From positions 682,001 through 746,000 of the forward strand of contig NZ_JACHMN010000001.1 of NCBI RefSeq assembly GCF_014204945.1: a stretch of DNA of 64,000 bases, read 5' to 3'. Under the pieces are notes generated by a model. That model was not told where the DNA came from, did no database searches, and saw only the letters and a program-made list of their open reading frames with translations. Source of the stretch: Allocatelliglobosispora scoriae. GTDB lineage: Bacteria; Actinomycetota; Actinomycetes; Mycobacteriales; Micromonosporaceae. Position numbers and translations under genes: made by a program. This document shows, in pieces, positions 1-8,369 of this stretch (position 1 is its first letter; every line of letters begins with the position of its first letter).

Positions 1-1371
1 GTGCTCATGCTCGACCTGGGCGGGGGCACGTTCGACGTGTCGCTGACGGAGATCGGCGACGGCCTCAACGAGATCAAGGCGACAGCGGGCGACAACTCAC
101 TCGGCGGCGACGACTGGGACCAGGCGCTCGTCGACTACCTGCTCCACCACGTACGGCGGCAGTCCGGCTTGGACCTCGCCGGTGACCGGAGCGTCCTGCT
201 GCGCCTGAAGGTCGCGGCCGAGGCGGCGAAGATCGAGCTGTCGTCCGCGATGTCGGCCGAGGTCCACGTGCCCTTCCTGGCCGCGGGCACAGACGGCCCG
301 GTCCACCTGCTCACCACGGTCAGCCGCGACGAGTTCGAGTCGATGACCCGGCCGATCCTGGACCGGTGCGAAACCCTCATCCGGGCGGTGCTCCAGGACG
401 CGGGAATCCGCATGGAGTCGGTCGACCACATCATCCTGGTGGGCGGCGCGACCCGGATGCCCGCGGTGGGCAAGCTGGTGGCGAGGCTGACCGGCAAACA
501 GCCCTACCGGGGGATCATCCCCGAGGGGGTCGCGACCGGGGCCGCGATTCAGGCGGCGATCCTCACCGGTGCGGTGAAGGACATCCTCCTGCTCGACGTC
601 ACGCCGATGTCGTTCGGCATCGAGACCTCGCACGGGGCCCGGGAAAAGATCATCGAGCGCAACACCACGATCCCGACGAAGCGCAGCGAGCTCTTCACGA
701 CGACCGAGGACTTCCAGCGGGCGACCGTCGTGAAGTTCTTCCAGGGGGAGAACGAACGGGCCGAATCCCATCAACTGCTGGCCGCACTCGAATTGACGGG
801 GATCGCGTCGGCACCTCGCGGCGTTGCGGAGATCGAGGTGACCGTCGACATCGACGCCAACGGGATCGTCTTCGTCTCCGCGAAGGACCTCGGGACGGGT
901 CTGGAGGACTCGGCGACGGTCAACCGGCAGTCCGTCACGGCGGCACGCGGACTCCGGCCGCGTCCGGGCACCGTCGGACTGGTCTCGCTGGACGCCTCGG
1001 ACGGGCAGCGGGCGAGGGATGTCGTCGCGGCGGCGGAGCGCGGCCTGCAGCGGCTGCCGGAGTTCAACGTCCCGGGCTTCGCCGATGCGGAGTCCCGGGG
1101 TCCGTCCGGAGATCCCGTCCTCCTCCAGGTGCGACGGTGGCGCCCCAGGAACCCTACCTTCCGCATGCGCGAGGACGAGGTCGACTGGGCGCGGGGCCTG
1201 GGGTCGCGATACCGGCTGGTTCTCGTGAGGATGAGCCCGGACGGATCCGCGCACGACACGGTCCGCTACGTCCCGGATCCGCTGAGCGAGCTGACCCGGA
1301 CGCCACCGGTCTCCGGCGAGTTCCACGTCTCGTGGTCCGACATCTGGTCCCGGGGACGCCCGCCTTTCTAA
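1..1371 (+). CDS. Hsp70-family (DnaK-like) protein, 5' truncated, with atypical C-terminal tail
   Basis: The gene enters from the left edge, so roughly the first 190 residues of the ATPase domain are missing. The visible 456 residues begin with the Hsp70 phosphate motif DLGGGTFDVS (5-14). The ATPase signature IILVGGATRMPAVGKLV follows, and then a beta-type substrate-binding domain (DVTPMSFGIET to VDIDANGIVFVSAKD). Hsp70s are ATP-driven cytoplasmic chaperones. The usual helical lid and DnaJ-responsive C-terminus are absent. Instead the last 90 or so residues contain LLQVRRW followed by TFRMREDEVDWARGLGSRY, which looks like the C-terminal domain of NO VEIN/DUF3883 proteins (EVK, then nEw..A...g..Y). 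The Hsp70 assignment is secure; the tail assignment is inference. Upstream partners lie outside the window. Confidence 0.9.
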   Translation: MLMLDLGGGTFDVSLTEIGDGLNEIKATAGDNSLGGDDWDQALVDYLLHHVRRQSGLDLAGDRSVLLRLKVAAEAAKIELSSAMSAEVHVPFLAAGTDGPVHLLTTVSRDEFESMTRPILDRCETLIRAVLQDAGIRMESVDHIILVGGATRMPAVGKLVARLTGKQPYRGIIPEGVATGAAIQAAILTGAVKDILLLDVTPMSFGIETSHGAREKIIERNTTIPTKRSELFTTTEDFQRATVVKFFQGENERAESHQLLAALELTGIASAPRGVAEIEVTVDIDANGIVFVSAKDLGTGLEDSATVNRQSVTAARGLRPRPGTVGLVSLDASDGQRARDVVAAAERGLQRLPEFNVPGFADAESRGPSGDPVLLQVRRWRPRNPTFRMREDEVDWARGLGSRYRLVLVRMSPDGSAHDTVRYVPDPLSELTRTPPVSGEFHVSWSDIWSRGRPPF

Positions 1372-1409
1372 CGTGGACGATCCCGCATCGGGTCGGCGCT
1401 GAAACGGCC

Positions 1410-1445
1410 GCTGGGCGCCGCGGGATCTCCCCCACGACGCCCAGC
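1410..1445. terminator. Weak hairpin downstream of Hsp70-like gene
   Basis: Eight-base arms GCTGGGCG (1410-1417) and CGCCCAGC (1438-1445) flank a 20-base loop between the convergent Hsp70-like and PRC-barrel genes. It could end transcription from either side, but the loop is long and there is no T-run. Confidence 0.3.
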
Positions 1446-1470
1446 AGACTCACCGGATCAGATCACCGGA

Positions 1471-1851
1471 TCAACGAGGCGCACGCCCCGCGTAGTACGT
1501 GCTGACCTTGTCGCGGTAGACGGAGTCGTCCCGCAGGTCGGCGTCGTACTCAGGAGCGTCCTTGATCTCGTCCTTGGTCCGGTTGACGAAGACCTTCTCC
1601 CCCGCGGTGTCGATGCTGGCGATGACCCCGGCCGGGAGCATCACCTTGCTGCCGAAGATCCACGGGCCGGTGTCGACGACGATGTAGCTGGCGCCGACCT
1701 CGGTGGAGGCCTCATCGATCTTGCCGATGGAGCCGTCAGTTGCCTCGACGTGGTATCCGACCAGGGAAGCACTGTCTGCCCGGTCGGCCGTGTAGCCGAG
1801 GGACTGGGAGTAGTTCCACGGGTCGTAGGCGGTTGCATTCATGTTGTTCAT
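1471..1851 (-). CDS. PRC-barrel domain protein
   Basis: A 126-residue cytoplasmic protein. Residues from about 25 (SLVGYHVEATDGSIGKID) to about 100 form a PRC-barrel, the small beta-barrel also found in photoreaction-centre H subunits and RimM. A charged C-terminus follows. I place the start at the ATG at 1851 because a GGAGG sits seven bases before it; a further upstream in-frame ATG (1914) has no such site. PRC-barrel proteins of this size are common in actinomycetes, often stress-related, but the function is not known. The gene is monocistronic and convergent with the Hsp70-like gene. Confidence 0.8.
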   Translation of the reverse strand: MNNMNATAYDPWNYSQSLGYTADRADSASLVGYHVEATDGSIGKIDEASTEVGASYIVVDTGPWIFGSKVMLPAGVIASIDTAGEKVFVNRTKDEIKDAPEYDADLRDDSVYRDKVSTYYAGRAPR

Positions 1852-1935
1852 GATCTCGCCTCCACAGGTAGGTTTTGCTGACCTCCGAGGCATACCCCGC
1901 CCGCCGGATGCCAAACCTCCGCGATTCAGATCGTG

Positions 1936-2715
1936 TCAGCGCACCCAGAAGTGCTCCGGCTGTGCCTCCACGTCCGCCGCCGACTGTTCCATGTAGCCCG
2001 CGACCGACAGCAGTGAGGTCGCGGGCTGGTCCCCGGCGTCAGCTGCCATCTCTCGCATGACCCCGGCTTGCCGGCGGGCGCGCTGCACGACCGTGGCACC
2101 GAACGCCTGCCGGTCACCGTCGTAGCCGTACGCGTCGAGCAGGAGATGGAGGCGCCGGGACCGGTCATCGGTGTCGTGGAAGCCCAGCCCCTCGGCCACG
2201 CTCGGCGGGCACAGCGGTACCCACCAGAGCGCCGCCAGCGCCAGGTCGTACTCCCGGGTGGACGGGAACGCGGTGTCCCAGTCGAAGAAGCCGACCAGCC
2301 GGTCGCCATCCAACACCGCCGCGTTGTACGGCCCGACGTCCTGATGGCCGACGATCAGACCGGGTTGCATCGTCCGCCCGGTGAACCACCGCGCGTCGGC
2401 CGGCGGCACGAAGTCGGCAGTCGCGTCGTGCACGCGCCGCAGCCATCGGCCGACCTGGGTGAGCAGCACGTCGGTGAACGACCACGCCGGCCACGGGTAC
2501 CGTCCGCCGGCCGTCTCCCCGGGCAGGTAGCTGAGCACCTCGCGGCCTTGGTCGTCGAAGCCGAGGGCCCGGGGCACACCGTCGACGCCGACCGCCTCCA
2601 GATGGCGCAGCAACGCATGCACGGTCGGCGTCCACGGCGAGGCTTGCTTGTGGACGGTGTCGCCGATCCGTACCGCACCGACGGTGTTGCCACCCGCGAG
2701 GGTCTCTTCGCTCAT
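1936..2715 (-). CDS. APH-fold phosphotransferase family protein
   Basis: A 259-residue member of the aminoglycoside phosphotransferase / choline kinase-like superfamily. The catalytic loop is visible as HQDVGPYN (H-x-D-x-x-x-x-N), followed by the metal-binding FFDWD segment. Upstream is a short nucleotide-binding lobe with a plausible lysine in VHKQASPW. It starts MSEETLAGGNTV at the ATG at 2715. In actinomycetes most such proteins are general small-molecule kinases or uncharacterised, so antibiotic resistance should not be assumed. The gene stands alone, 82 bases downstream of the start of the next minus-strand gene's terminus. Confidence 0.8.
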   Translation of the reverse strand: MSEETLAGGNTVGAVRIGDTVHKQASPWTPTVHALLRHLEAVGVDGVPRALGFDDQGREVLSYLPGETAGGRYPWPAWSFTDVLLTQVGRWLRRVHDATADFVPPADARWFTGRTMQPGLIVGHQDVGPYNAAVLDGDRLVGFFDWDTAFPSTREYDLALAALWWVPLCPPSVAEGLGFHDTDDRSRRLHLLLDAYGYDGDRQAFGATVVQRARRQAGVMREMAADAGDQPATSLLSVAGYMEQSAADVEAQPEHFWVR

Positions 2716-2797
2716 TGCTGATGTATAGCGGTCGCCGAACGACGGCAATACCCGTTTAACGATGGCTGCCCGCTCGACGACGGTGCCGTCCCGGGCT

Positions 2798-3235
2798 TTA
2801 GTCGGGTCGCGAGACCGCGACCTGCAGGTCCAGCGTCTTCGAGAGCCGTTTGCCCGGGGGCAGCGACTCCGCGAGCATGGTGTCGAGAACGGACAGGATC
2901 TCGTCGCGGGCCCGGATCCGCGGGAAGCCGCCGGGTTCAAACCGAGCCCAGGACCGCATGGCGTCCAAGATCTTCAGCGCCGTGCCCGACTCGTAGCCGA
3001 GCGCGATCGAGGCGACCGCGGCCTCCTCGGCGACCGCCATCGCGTCATCGGTGGCGTCGGCGACAAGCGTCGTCGCGAGACGCAGCAGTGCCACCCGAGC
3101 CCGTGCAACCTCCTCCGATCGCTTCCCGGCGTCCGCGCCGCGCTGCGTGATCCATCCGCCGAGGACGGTGCCACCCAATCCGGACAACGCGGTCACGACT
3201 GCGGTGATCACCAACACCCACTGGTCGCCAGTCAT
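2798..3235 (-). CDS. Small single-pass membrane protein, unknown function
   Basis: I do not recognise this 145-residue protein. It begins MTGDQWVLVITAVVTALSGL, one hydrophobic N-terminal segment (about residues 5-27, GxxxG-containing). A basic/charged helical region and a mostly helical, probably cytoplasmic C-terminal domain rich in Ala, Arg and Glu follow. No Shine-Dalgarno sequence precedes the ATG, but a TAATCT hexamer lies just upstream, so translation may be leaderless. Longer in-frame readings exist but overlap the divergent polyketide synthase gene and show no coding character there. Confidence 0.6.
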   Translation of the reverse strand: MTGDQWVLVITAVVTALSGLGGTVLGGWITQRGADAGKRSEEVARARVALLRLATTLVADATDDAMAVAEEAAVASIALGYESGTALKILDAMRSWARFEPGGFPRIRARDEILSVLDTMLAESLPPGKRLSKTLDLQVAVSRPD

Positions 3236-3371
3236 GCAGCAGATTATGCATGCCTGCCCGCAGGAACCTTTCCACCCGGCGGAAACCACGATGGTCCCCC
3301 GCTGCGAGCAGCACAACAGTGGGATGCGACCGAGCGAACCATCGACCGGCCGCTCTGGAAGGTAATCCGCC

Positions 3372-4418
3372 ATGCCCGTTCTGTGTCGGCCCGCAGTCGC
3401 CGTACCCGAGCACGTCATCACCCTTGAGGAGACGCTGGAGCTCGGCGCCCGCATCCACATCGGACATGCCGAGCTGCCGCTGGCGCTGAGACTGATCCGC
3501 AACACCGGTGTCCGCCGGCGGCACCTGGTCCAGCCGATCGCGGAGACGCTGCGCCATCCCGGTCTGGAGGCACGCAATCTTGCCTACGTCCGCGAGGCCA
3601 GGGCGCGCGTCCCGGCGGTCGTCGCCCAGGCCTTGACCCATGCGGCGGTACGCCCGGAAGAGATCGACGCGATCGTCTTCGTCTCCTGCACCGGATTCAC
3701 CATGCCGCCGCTGACCGCATGGATGATCAACGAACTGGGTTTCCGGACCGACACCGTGCAGATTCCCATCGCGCAGCTCGGGTGCGCGGCGGGTGGTGCC
3801 GCGATCGGCCGGGCGAACGACTTCTGCCTCGCCCATCCGGGCAGCAACGCGCTGATCGTGGCGTGCGAGTTCTGCTCGCTGTGCTATCAGCCCACCGACC
3901 TCACCGTCGGCAACCTGCTCTCCAACGGGCTCTTCGGCGACGCGATCGCCGCAGCGGTCGTCATGGCCGAGGGCGGAACCGGCTTCTCGCTGGAGCACAC
4001 CGGCTCCCGGCTGGTGCCCGGCACGGAGGACTGGATCGCCTACGCCGTCAAGGCCACCGGTTTCCACTTCCTGCTCGACAAGCGGGTGCCGGGCACGATG
4101 GAGCAGCTCGCGCCGGCGCTGCGGGAGCTGTCCGCCGAGCACGGCTGGGACGCCGGCGACCTCGACTTCTACGTCATCCACGCCGGCGGACCGCGCATCC
4201 TCGACGACCTCTCCCGGCACCTCGACGTCAAGCCGGAGATGTTCGGCTGCAGCCGGGCGACGCTGTCCGAATACGGCAACATCGCCTCCGCCGTCGTGCT
4301 CGACGCGCTGCGCCGGCAGTTCGACACCGGCGAGCTGCGGACCGGCGACCGCGGCCTCATCGCCGGGTTCGGCCCCGGCATCACCGCCGAGATGTGCCTC
4401 GGCACCTGGACCGCTTGA
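3372..4418 (+). CDS. rppA: Type III polyketide synthase, RppA-type (1,3,6,8-tetrahydroxynaphthalene synthase)
   Basis: RppA enzymes condense five malonyl-CoA units in the cytoplasm into tetrahydroxynaphthalene, which oxidises to flaviolin and melanin-like pigments. The 348-residue protein carries the Cys-His-Asn triad: Cys138 (QLGCAAGGAA), His270 (YVIHAGGPR) and Asn303 (EYGNIASAV). By my count these positions coincide with those I recall for Streptomyces RppA. It also keeps Cys106 (VSCTGF), linked to malonyl starter preference, and Tyr224. It is somewhat shorter than Streptomyces RppA because the variable C-terminal tail is missing. It heads a three-gene operon with an aldo/keto reductase (28 bases on) and a SnoaL-like protein. 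The usual partner cytochrome P450 is absent here. Confidence 0.93.
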   Translation: MPVLCRPAVAVPEHVITLEETLELGARIHIGHAELPLALRLIRNTGVRRRHLVQPIAETLRHPGLEARNLAYVREARARVPAVVAQALTHAAVRPEEIDAIVFVSCTGFTMPPLTAWMINELGFRTDTVQIPIAQLGCAAGGAAIGRANDFCLAHPGSNALIVACEFCSLCYQPTDLTVGNLLSNGLFGDAIAAAVVMAEGGTGFSLEHTGSRLVPGTEDWIAYAVKATGFHFLLDKRVPGTMEQLAPALRELSAEHGWDAGDLDFYVIHAGGPRILDDLSRHLDVKPEMFGCSRATLSEYGNIASAVVLDALRRQFDTGELRTGDRGLIAGFGPGITAEMCLGTWTA

Positions 4419-4446
4419 TCAACGCCAACTGCAAGGAGGATTCGTC

Positions 4447-5373
4447 GTGCACACCATGTCCACGATCACGCCGCTGACGCTGACCCTCGGGGGCGACCTG
4501 ACGGTCAACCGCGTCGGCTACGGCGCCATGCACCTGACCGGCCCCGGCATGTGGGGCCCGCCCGAGGACCCGGCGGCCGCCGTCGCGGTGCTGCGGCGCG
4601 CGGTCGACCTCGGGGTCACCTTCATCGACACCGCCGACTCCTACGGGCCGGGCTTCAACGAGCAGGTCATCCGGGAGGCACTCCACCCGTACCCGGATGA
4701 TCTCGTGATCGCGACCAAGGGCGGCATGCTGCGCTCCGGTCCGCAGGACTGGGTGCGCGCACCCGGCCGCAGCCCCTACATCGTCGCGTGCGGCCGCCCG
4801 GCCTACCTGCGCCAGCAGGTCGAGGTGAGCCTGCGCAACCTCGGCCGGGAGTGCATCGACCTCTACCAACTGCACCGCATCGACGAGGCGGTCCCGCTCG
4901 AGGATCAGCTCGGCCAGCTCGTCGAGCTGCAGAGACAGGGCAAGATCCGCCACATCGGGATCTCCGGGCAGCCGGAGGTCTCCCTGTCGCAGCTCGCGGC
5001 CGCGTGCGACATCACCCCGATCGTCGCGGTGGAGAACCTCTACAACATCGCCGACCGGACCGGCGAGCCGGTGCTGCGCTACTGCGAGGAGCGTGGCATC
5101 GCGTTCATCCCGTGGTTCCCGCTCGGCCACGGCGATCTGGTCGGCCCGGACGGGGTCCTCACCGAGGCGACCCGCCACTTCGGACACACCGCAGCGCAGC
5201 TGGGCCTGGCCTGGCTGCTGCGCCAGTCCCCGGTCAACCTGCTCATCCCCGGCACCACCTCGCTCGAGCACCTCGAGGAGAACGTCGCCGCCGCCGAGGT
5301 CCGCCTCACCGACACGGAATGGGCGGCGCTGGCGGAGATGTGCTCCCGGGCCGAGCCGTGGCGGCCGGCATGA
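4447..5373 (+). CDS. Aldo/keto reductase
   Basis: A 308-residue NADPH-dependent (beta/alpha)8-barrel reductase of the aldo/keto reductase superfamily. The catalytic tetrad is visible: Asp61 (FIDTADSYG), Tyr66, Lys91 (VIATKGGM) and His143 (LYQLHRID). The C-terminal IPGTTSLEHLEEN region matches the cofactor-binding end of the barrel. The GTG at 4447 is chosen as start because GGAGG lies seven bases before it; an ATG nine bases later is the alternative. It sits between the RppA-type synthase and a SnoaL-like gene whose start overlaps its stop (ATGA), implying translational coupling and a role in reducing the polyketide product or an intermediate (inference). Confidence 0.9.
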   Translation: MHTMSTITPLTLTLGGDLTVNRVGYGAMHLTGPGMWGPPEDPAAAVAVLRRAVDLGVTFIDTADSYGPGFNEQVIREALHPYPDDLVIATKGGMLRSGPQDWVRAPGRSPYIVACGRPAYLRQQVEVSLRNLGRECIDLYQLHRIDEAVPLEDQLGQLVELQRQGKIRHIGISGQPEVSLSQLAAACDITPIVAVENLYNIADRTGEPVLRYCEERGIAFIPWFPLGHGDLVGPDGVLTEATRHFGHTAAQLGLAWLLRQSPVNLLIPGTTSLEHLEENVAAAEVRLTDTEWAALAEMCSRAEPWRPA

Positions 5374-5765
5374 CCACGACACCACACCCGCACGCCGAGA
5401 TCCTGCTGGTGCTCTACACCGACTTCAGCCTCCTGGACCGCTACGCCGCCGACGATGTCGTCCTGCACCGGGCCGATCGTGTCGTGGGTGACCCGCCGGT
5501 GGTCGGCAAGGAAGCGGTGCTGCGACACGAGGCTGCGCTGCTGGAGCTCACCGGCGGCACGCTGCGGATGGACGTGCAGCACATCGCCGCCAACGACCAC
5601 TTCGGAGCCGTCCTCGGTGTGCTGCGCAGCACTCGTCCGCAGCCGGTCGCGATGCCGTTCTGCGGCCTGTGGCGGTTCGAGGACGGCCTCATCGTCGAGC
5701 ACTGGGAGAACGCGTACCACCCCGCCGAGCTGCTGCGTCTGCTCATCGGCGAACAGCTCGCCTGA
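5370..5765 (+). CDS. SnoaL-like / NTF2-fold protein of the type III PKS operon
   Basis: A 131-residue protein with the size and sequence character of the SnoaL/NTF2 cone-shaped fold: N-terminal helix (HAEILLVLYTDFSLLDRYA), VVGKEAVLRHEAALLELTGG, and the typical closing strands CGLWRFEDGLIVEHWEN. The family includes polyketide cyclases and small-molecule isomerases. The start ATG overlaps the stop of the aldo/keto reductase, so it belongs to the same operon as the RppA-type synthase. A role in cyclisation or protection of a reduced polyketide is plausible but inferred from context only. Confidence 0.78.
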   Translation: MTTTPHPHAEILLVLYTDFSLLDRYAADDVVLHRADRVVGDPPVVGKEAVLRHEAALLELTGGTLRMDVQHIAANDHFGAVLGVLRSTRPQPVAMPFCGLWRFEDGLIVEHWENAYHPAELLRLLIGEQLA

Positions 5766-5850
5766 TGGGGGTCCGGTGGACGCGACGTTGCCTTCCATCC
5801 CGCGGAAAGCAATCTTGCTCACCCTCGGTGATCAGGCGGAAGGTGATATT

Positions 5851-5884
5851 CAGCCGCTTCGCGGCTGATGGCGGCAAAGCCGCC
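5851..5884 (+). promoter_or_regulatory. Tandem hairpins ahead of a secreted-protein gene
   Basis: Two compact stems lie back to back: CAGCCGC-TTC-GCGGCTG (5851-5867) and GGCGGC-AAA-GCCGCC (5870-5884). They sit 24 bases before the ATG at 5908, between the PKS operon and the secreted protein. They may terminate the PKS operon or structure the 5' leader of the next gene; the sequence does not decide. Confidence 0.45.
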
Positions 5885-5907
5885 GTTTCCTCCTCGGAAG
5901 GCATCCC

Positions 5908-6450
5908 ATGCTCAACTCATCCCGTTCCCGACGCATCCCGGCCCTGCTGCTCGGGCTCCTCATCGCCGCCGGCGGCGCCGTCGCCACCGCAGCGCCGGCC
6001 CACGCCGCCGGACCGCTCCTGGTCCAGTGCGCAGGCACCGAACAGGACACCTTCACCCCGCCGATCCGCAGCACCCAGCAGACGATCACGGTACGGGTCC
6101 ACGCCACGCTGCTCTGCCCGCTCAACGGGGTCGTCACCTCGGCGACGCTGGACTACACCTACACGCACATCGGCCTGTCCTGCACCAACGCGGGCACCGG
6201 CGGACCGGGCTCGCTGCCGATCCGGTGGAGCAACGGCCAGAACAGCACCTTCCAGTTCAACGTCGACGTCACCCTCGTCAACGGCACCTACGTCGTACGC
6301 AAGATCGGCTTCATCTCCAGCGGCCTCTTCACCGGCTACAACGCGGTACGGCTGCTGCCGGGGATCAACCCGAATGTCGGCGCCTGCACCAGCCCGGCGG
6401 GACTGGGAGCCAGCGGCGGCGCGACGACGCTCACCCTGACCGGCCTGTAG
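5908..6450 (+). CDS. Secreted protein of unknown function
   Basis: A 180-residue exported protein. A Sec signal peptide is clear: basic start (SRSRR), hydrophobic core (ALLLGLLIAAGGAVATAA) and an AHA-A cleavage site near residue 33. The mature part is beta-rich, polar and carries four cysteines (QCAG, LLCPL, LSCTN, GACTS), which probably form disulfides. I do not recognise the family. The gene is monocistronic and closed by a strong perfect hairpin 15 bases after its stop. Confidence 0.7.
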   Translation: MLNSSRSRRIPALLLGLLIAAGGAVATAAPAHAAGPLLVQCAGTEQDTFTPPIRSTQQTITVRVHATLLCPLNGVVTSATLDYTYTHIGLSCTNAGTGGPGSLPIRWSNGQNSTFQFNVDVTLVNGTYVVRKIGFISSGLFTGYNAVRLLPGINPNVGACTSPAGLGASGGATTLTLTGL

Positions 6451-6464
6451 CCGCGGTCGCAGTA

Positions 6465-6499
6465 CCGGAGCTCACCGTCGACGCGACGGTGAGCTCCGG
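6465..6499 (+). terminator. Perfect 16-bp stem terminator
   Basis: Arms CCGGAGCTCACCGTCG (6465-6480) and CGACGGTGAGCTCCGG (6484-6499) are fully complementary around a three-base loop. It lies just after the secreted-protein gene and before the convergent TetR gene. No T-run follows, as is usual for actinomycete terminators. Confidence 0.8.
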
Positions 6500-6674
6500 C
6501 GATCCCGCCCGAACGGATCGGCCCGTCGACCTGCGAGGCCGTGCCGGGCGGAGATTTGAGCAGCGGCGACTCCCCCGTGATGCGCGGTAGAACGCGATCC
6601 CCTGCATCAGTGCCGACACGTTGTCGCCCACCCCGGACAACGGCGACCCTGCTCTTTCGATCATGGGAGCGGGG

Positions 6675-7310
6675 CTACCGCGCGGTGAGCGGCAGGCGGA
6701 CGGCCGGTGGCAGCGGCGCACGGACCGGGTCGGCCTGGAACGACTGGATCATCAGAGCCGCGAACCGGCGCGACGCGGCCGCCCTCAGCTCGAGCGACTC
6801 GGCGCGGATGCCCTCGTTCGCCATCAGCGCCAGGATGATGTCCTCCAGCACGAAGTCGGCGCGCAGGGCGCCCGCCCCCTTCGCCCGCCGGACGAGTTCG
6901 AGCAGCATGCGCATCGTGCGGTCGCGGTCGGCGGCGAAGTAGTCCGCGCCCGCCGGCAGCCGTGAGGTGAAGGCGCGGGAGAAGCCCCGGTCGAGGGCGT
7001 GCACCGCCATCAGCTTCTCGATCACCAGGCGGAACCCGCGCCACGGGTCGGCCGCCGCCAGCCCCTCCTCGACGACACCGGAGCACATGGCCATCTGCTC
7101 GGCGAAGGCCTCGGCCAGCAGCGCCTCCTTGGTCGGGAAGCGGCGGTAGACGGTCGCGACGCCGACCTGCGCCCGCCGGGCGATCTCCCGGATCGGCACG
7201 TCGAGCCCCTCGGCGGCGAAGGCCGCTCGGGCGACCGCGAGGATGCGCTCGCGGTTGTCGCTGGCGTCGGAGCGAAGCGGGTGAATCACTTGGGCCGTCA
7301 CCGCTCTCAC
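6675..7310 (-). CDS. TetR/AcrR-family transcriptional regulator
   Basis: A repressor of about 211 residues. The N-terminal helix-turn-helix is clear (NRERILAVARAAF, then IREIARRAQVGVATVYRRFPTKEALLAEAF); the C-terminal ligand-binding half is all helical. The start is uncertain: GTG at 7310, 7301 or 7289 all precede the DNA-binding domain. Extensions further upstream run into the divergent oxidoreductase gene and are unlikely. It is separated from that oxidoreductase by about 40 bases containing an inverted repeat, the classic layout of a TetR repressor controlling its neighbour and itself. Confidence 0.88.
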   Translation of the reverse strand: MRAVTAQVIHPLRSDASDNRERILAVARAAFAAEGLDVPIREIARRAQVGVATVYRRFPTKEALLAEAFAEQMAMCSGVVEEGLAAADPWRGFRLVIEKLMAVHALDRGFSRAFTSRLPAGADYFAADRDRTMRMLLELVRRAKGAGALRADFVLEDIILALMANEGIRAESLELRAAASRRFAALMIQSFQADPVRAPLPPAVRLPLTAR

Positions 7311-7318
7311 TTTAGCCA

Positions 7319-7338
7319 AACGGACGGGGTGTTCCGTT
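7319..7338. promoter_or_regulatory. Putative TetR operator
   Basis: Six-base arms AACGGA (7319-7324) and TCCGTT (7333-7338) are separated by eight bases in the short gap between the divergent TetR and oxidoreductase genes. Position and symmetry suggest the regulator's binding site. Confidence 0.5.
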
Positions 7339-7351
7339 ACGGTCCGAAGGC

Positions 7352-8299
7352 ATGAGAGCTGTTCAATTCTCCGAGTACGGACCGCCCGGCGTGATCCATG
7401 TCGCCGAGGTCGAGGAGCCCCACGCCGGACCGGGGCGGATCCGCGTCGCCGTCCGGGCGTCCGGGATCTCACCCGGCGAGACCTACCTCCGCTCCGGGAC
7501 ATGGCGCGAGGTCGTGCCCACGGTGCTGCCCTACCGGACCGGTTTCGACGCGGCGGGCGTGGTGGACGAGGTCGGCGACGGCGTCACCGGCGTCAGCGTC
7601 GGCGCCGAGGTGTTCGGCATGACGACCATGACCGGGCGCGCCGCCAACGCCGACTACGCGGTCCTCGCCGCCTGGGCCGTCAAGCCGGCCGCGTGGAGCT
7701 GGGAGGAGGCGGGCGGTGCCGCGGGCGCCGTCGAGACGGCCACCCGGGTCCTCGACCGGCTCGCGGTCGGCGCCGGGCACACCGTGCTGGTGCAGGGCGC
7801 GGCGGGCGGGGTGGGCGCCGTCGCCGTCCAGCTCGCGGTCGCCCGCGGCGCCACCGTCGTCGGGACGGCGAGCGAGCACAACCACGACTTCCTGCGCTCC
7901 CTCGGCGCCGAGCCCACGGCCTACGGCGCGGGGCTGGTCGACCGGGTCCGCGCGCTGGCACCGGCCGGGGTGGACGCGGTGTTCGACTGCGCCACGGGCG
8001 CACTGCCCGACCTGATCGCCATCGCCGGAGACCCGGCCCGCGTGGTGACGATCGCCGACTTCAGCGCGCCGGCCCACGGCGTGCACCTGTCGCACAGCGC
8101 ACCGGCGGACGAGACCGATGCCGCCTTCGGCGGCGCCGACCCGCTGGCGGTGCACGGCCTCGACATCGCGGTCGGGCTCGCCGAACAGGGCCGGTTGCAG
8201 GTGCCGGTCGCGGCGGCGTTCCCGCTCGCCGAGGCGGCCGCCGCGCACGAGTTGAGCGAGACCCGCCATGCCCGGGGGAAGATCGTGCTGGTCAACTGA
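7352..8299 (+). CDS. Zinc-independent alcohol dehydrogenase / NADPH:quinone reductase (MDR family)
   Basis: A 315-residue medium-chain dehydrogenase/reductase. The GroES-like N-terminal half starts MRAVQFSEYGPP and includes YRTGFDAAGVVDEVG. The Rossmann half has the NADPH loop VQGAAGGVGAVAVQLA. Catalytic-zinc cysteines and the structural-zinc cysteine lobe are missing, which fits quinone reductase-like enzymes that reduce quinones or enones. It is divergent from a TetR regulator that probably represses it until a toxic electrophile appears (inference). Confidence 0.88.
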   Translation: MRAVQFSEYGPPGVIHVAEVEEPHAGPGRIRVAVRASGISPGETYLRSGTWREVVPTVLPYRTGFDAAGVVDEVGDGVTGVSVGAEVFGMTTMTGRAANADYAVLAAWAVKPAAWSWEEAGGAAGAVETATRVLDRLAVGAGHTVLVQGAAGGVGAVAVQLAVARGATVVGTASEHNHDFLRSLGAEPTAYGAGLVDRVRALAPAGVDAVFDCATGALPDLIAIAGDPARVVTIADFSAPAHGVHLSHSAPADETDAAFGGADPLAVHGLDIAVGLAEQGRLQVPVAAAFPLAEAAAAHELSETRHARGKIVLVN

Positions 8300-8369
8300 G
8301 GTAGATCAGGCGATCCGGGCGACCGGCGTCGGGCCCGGCGTGCTCCCCGACGAGATGGCGGCCCGGCCG

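Noticed and set aside
1936-2715. Antibiotic resistance gene
   Set aside because: The APH fold is clear, but residues for a particular aminoglycoside class cannot be recognised and most relatives are not resistance enzymes.
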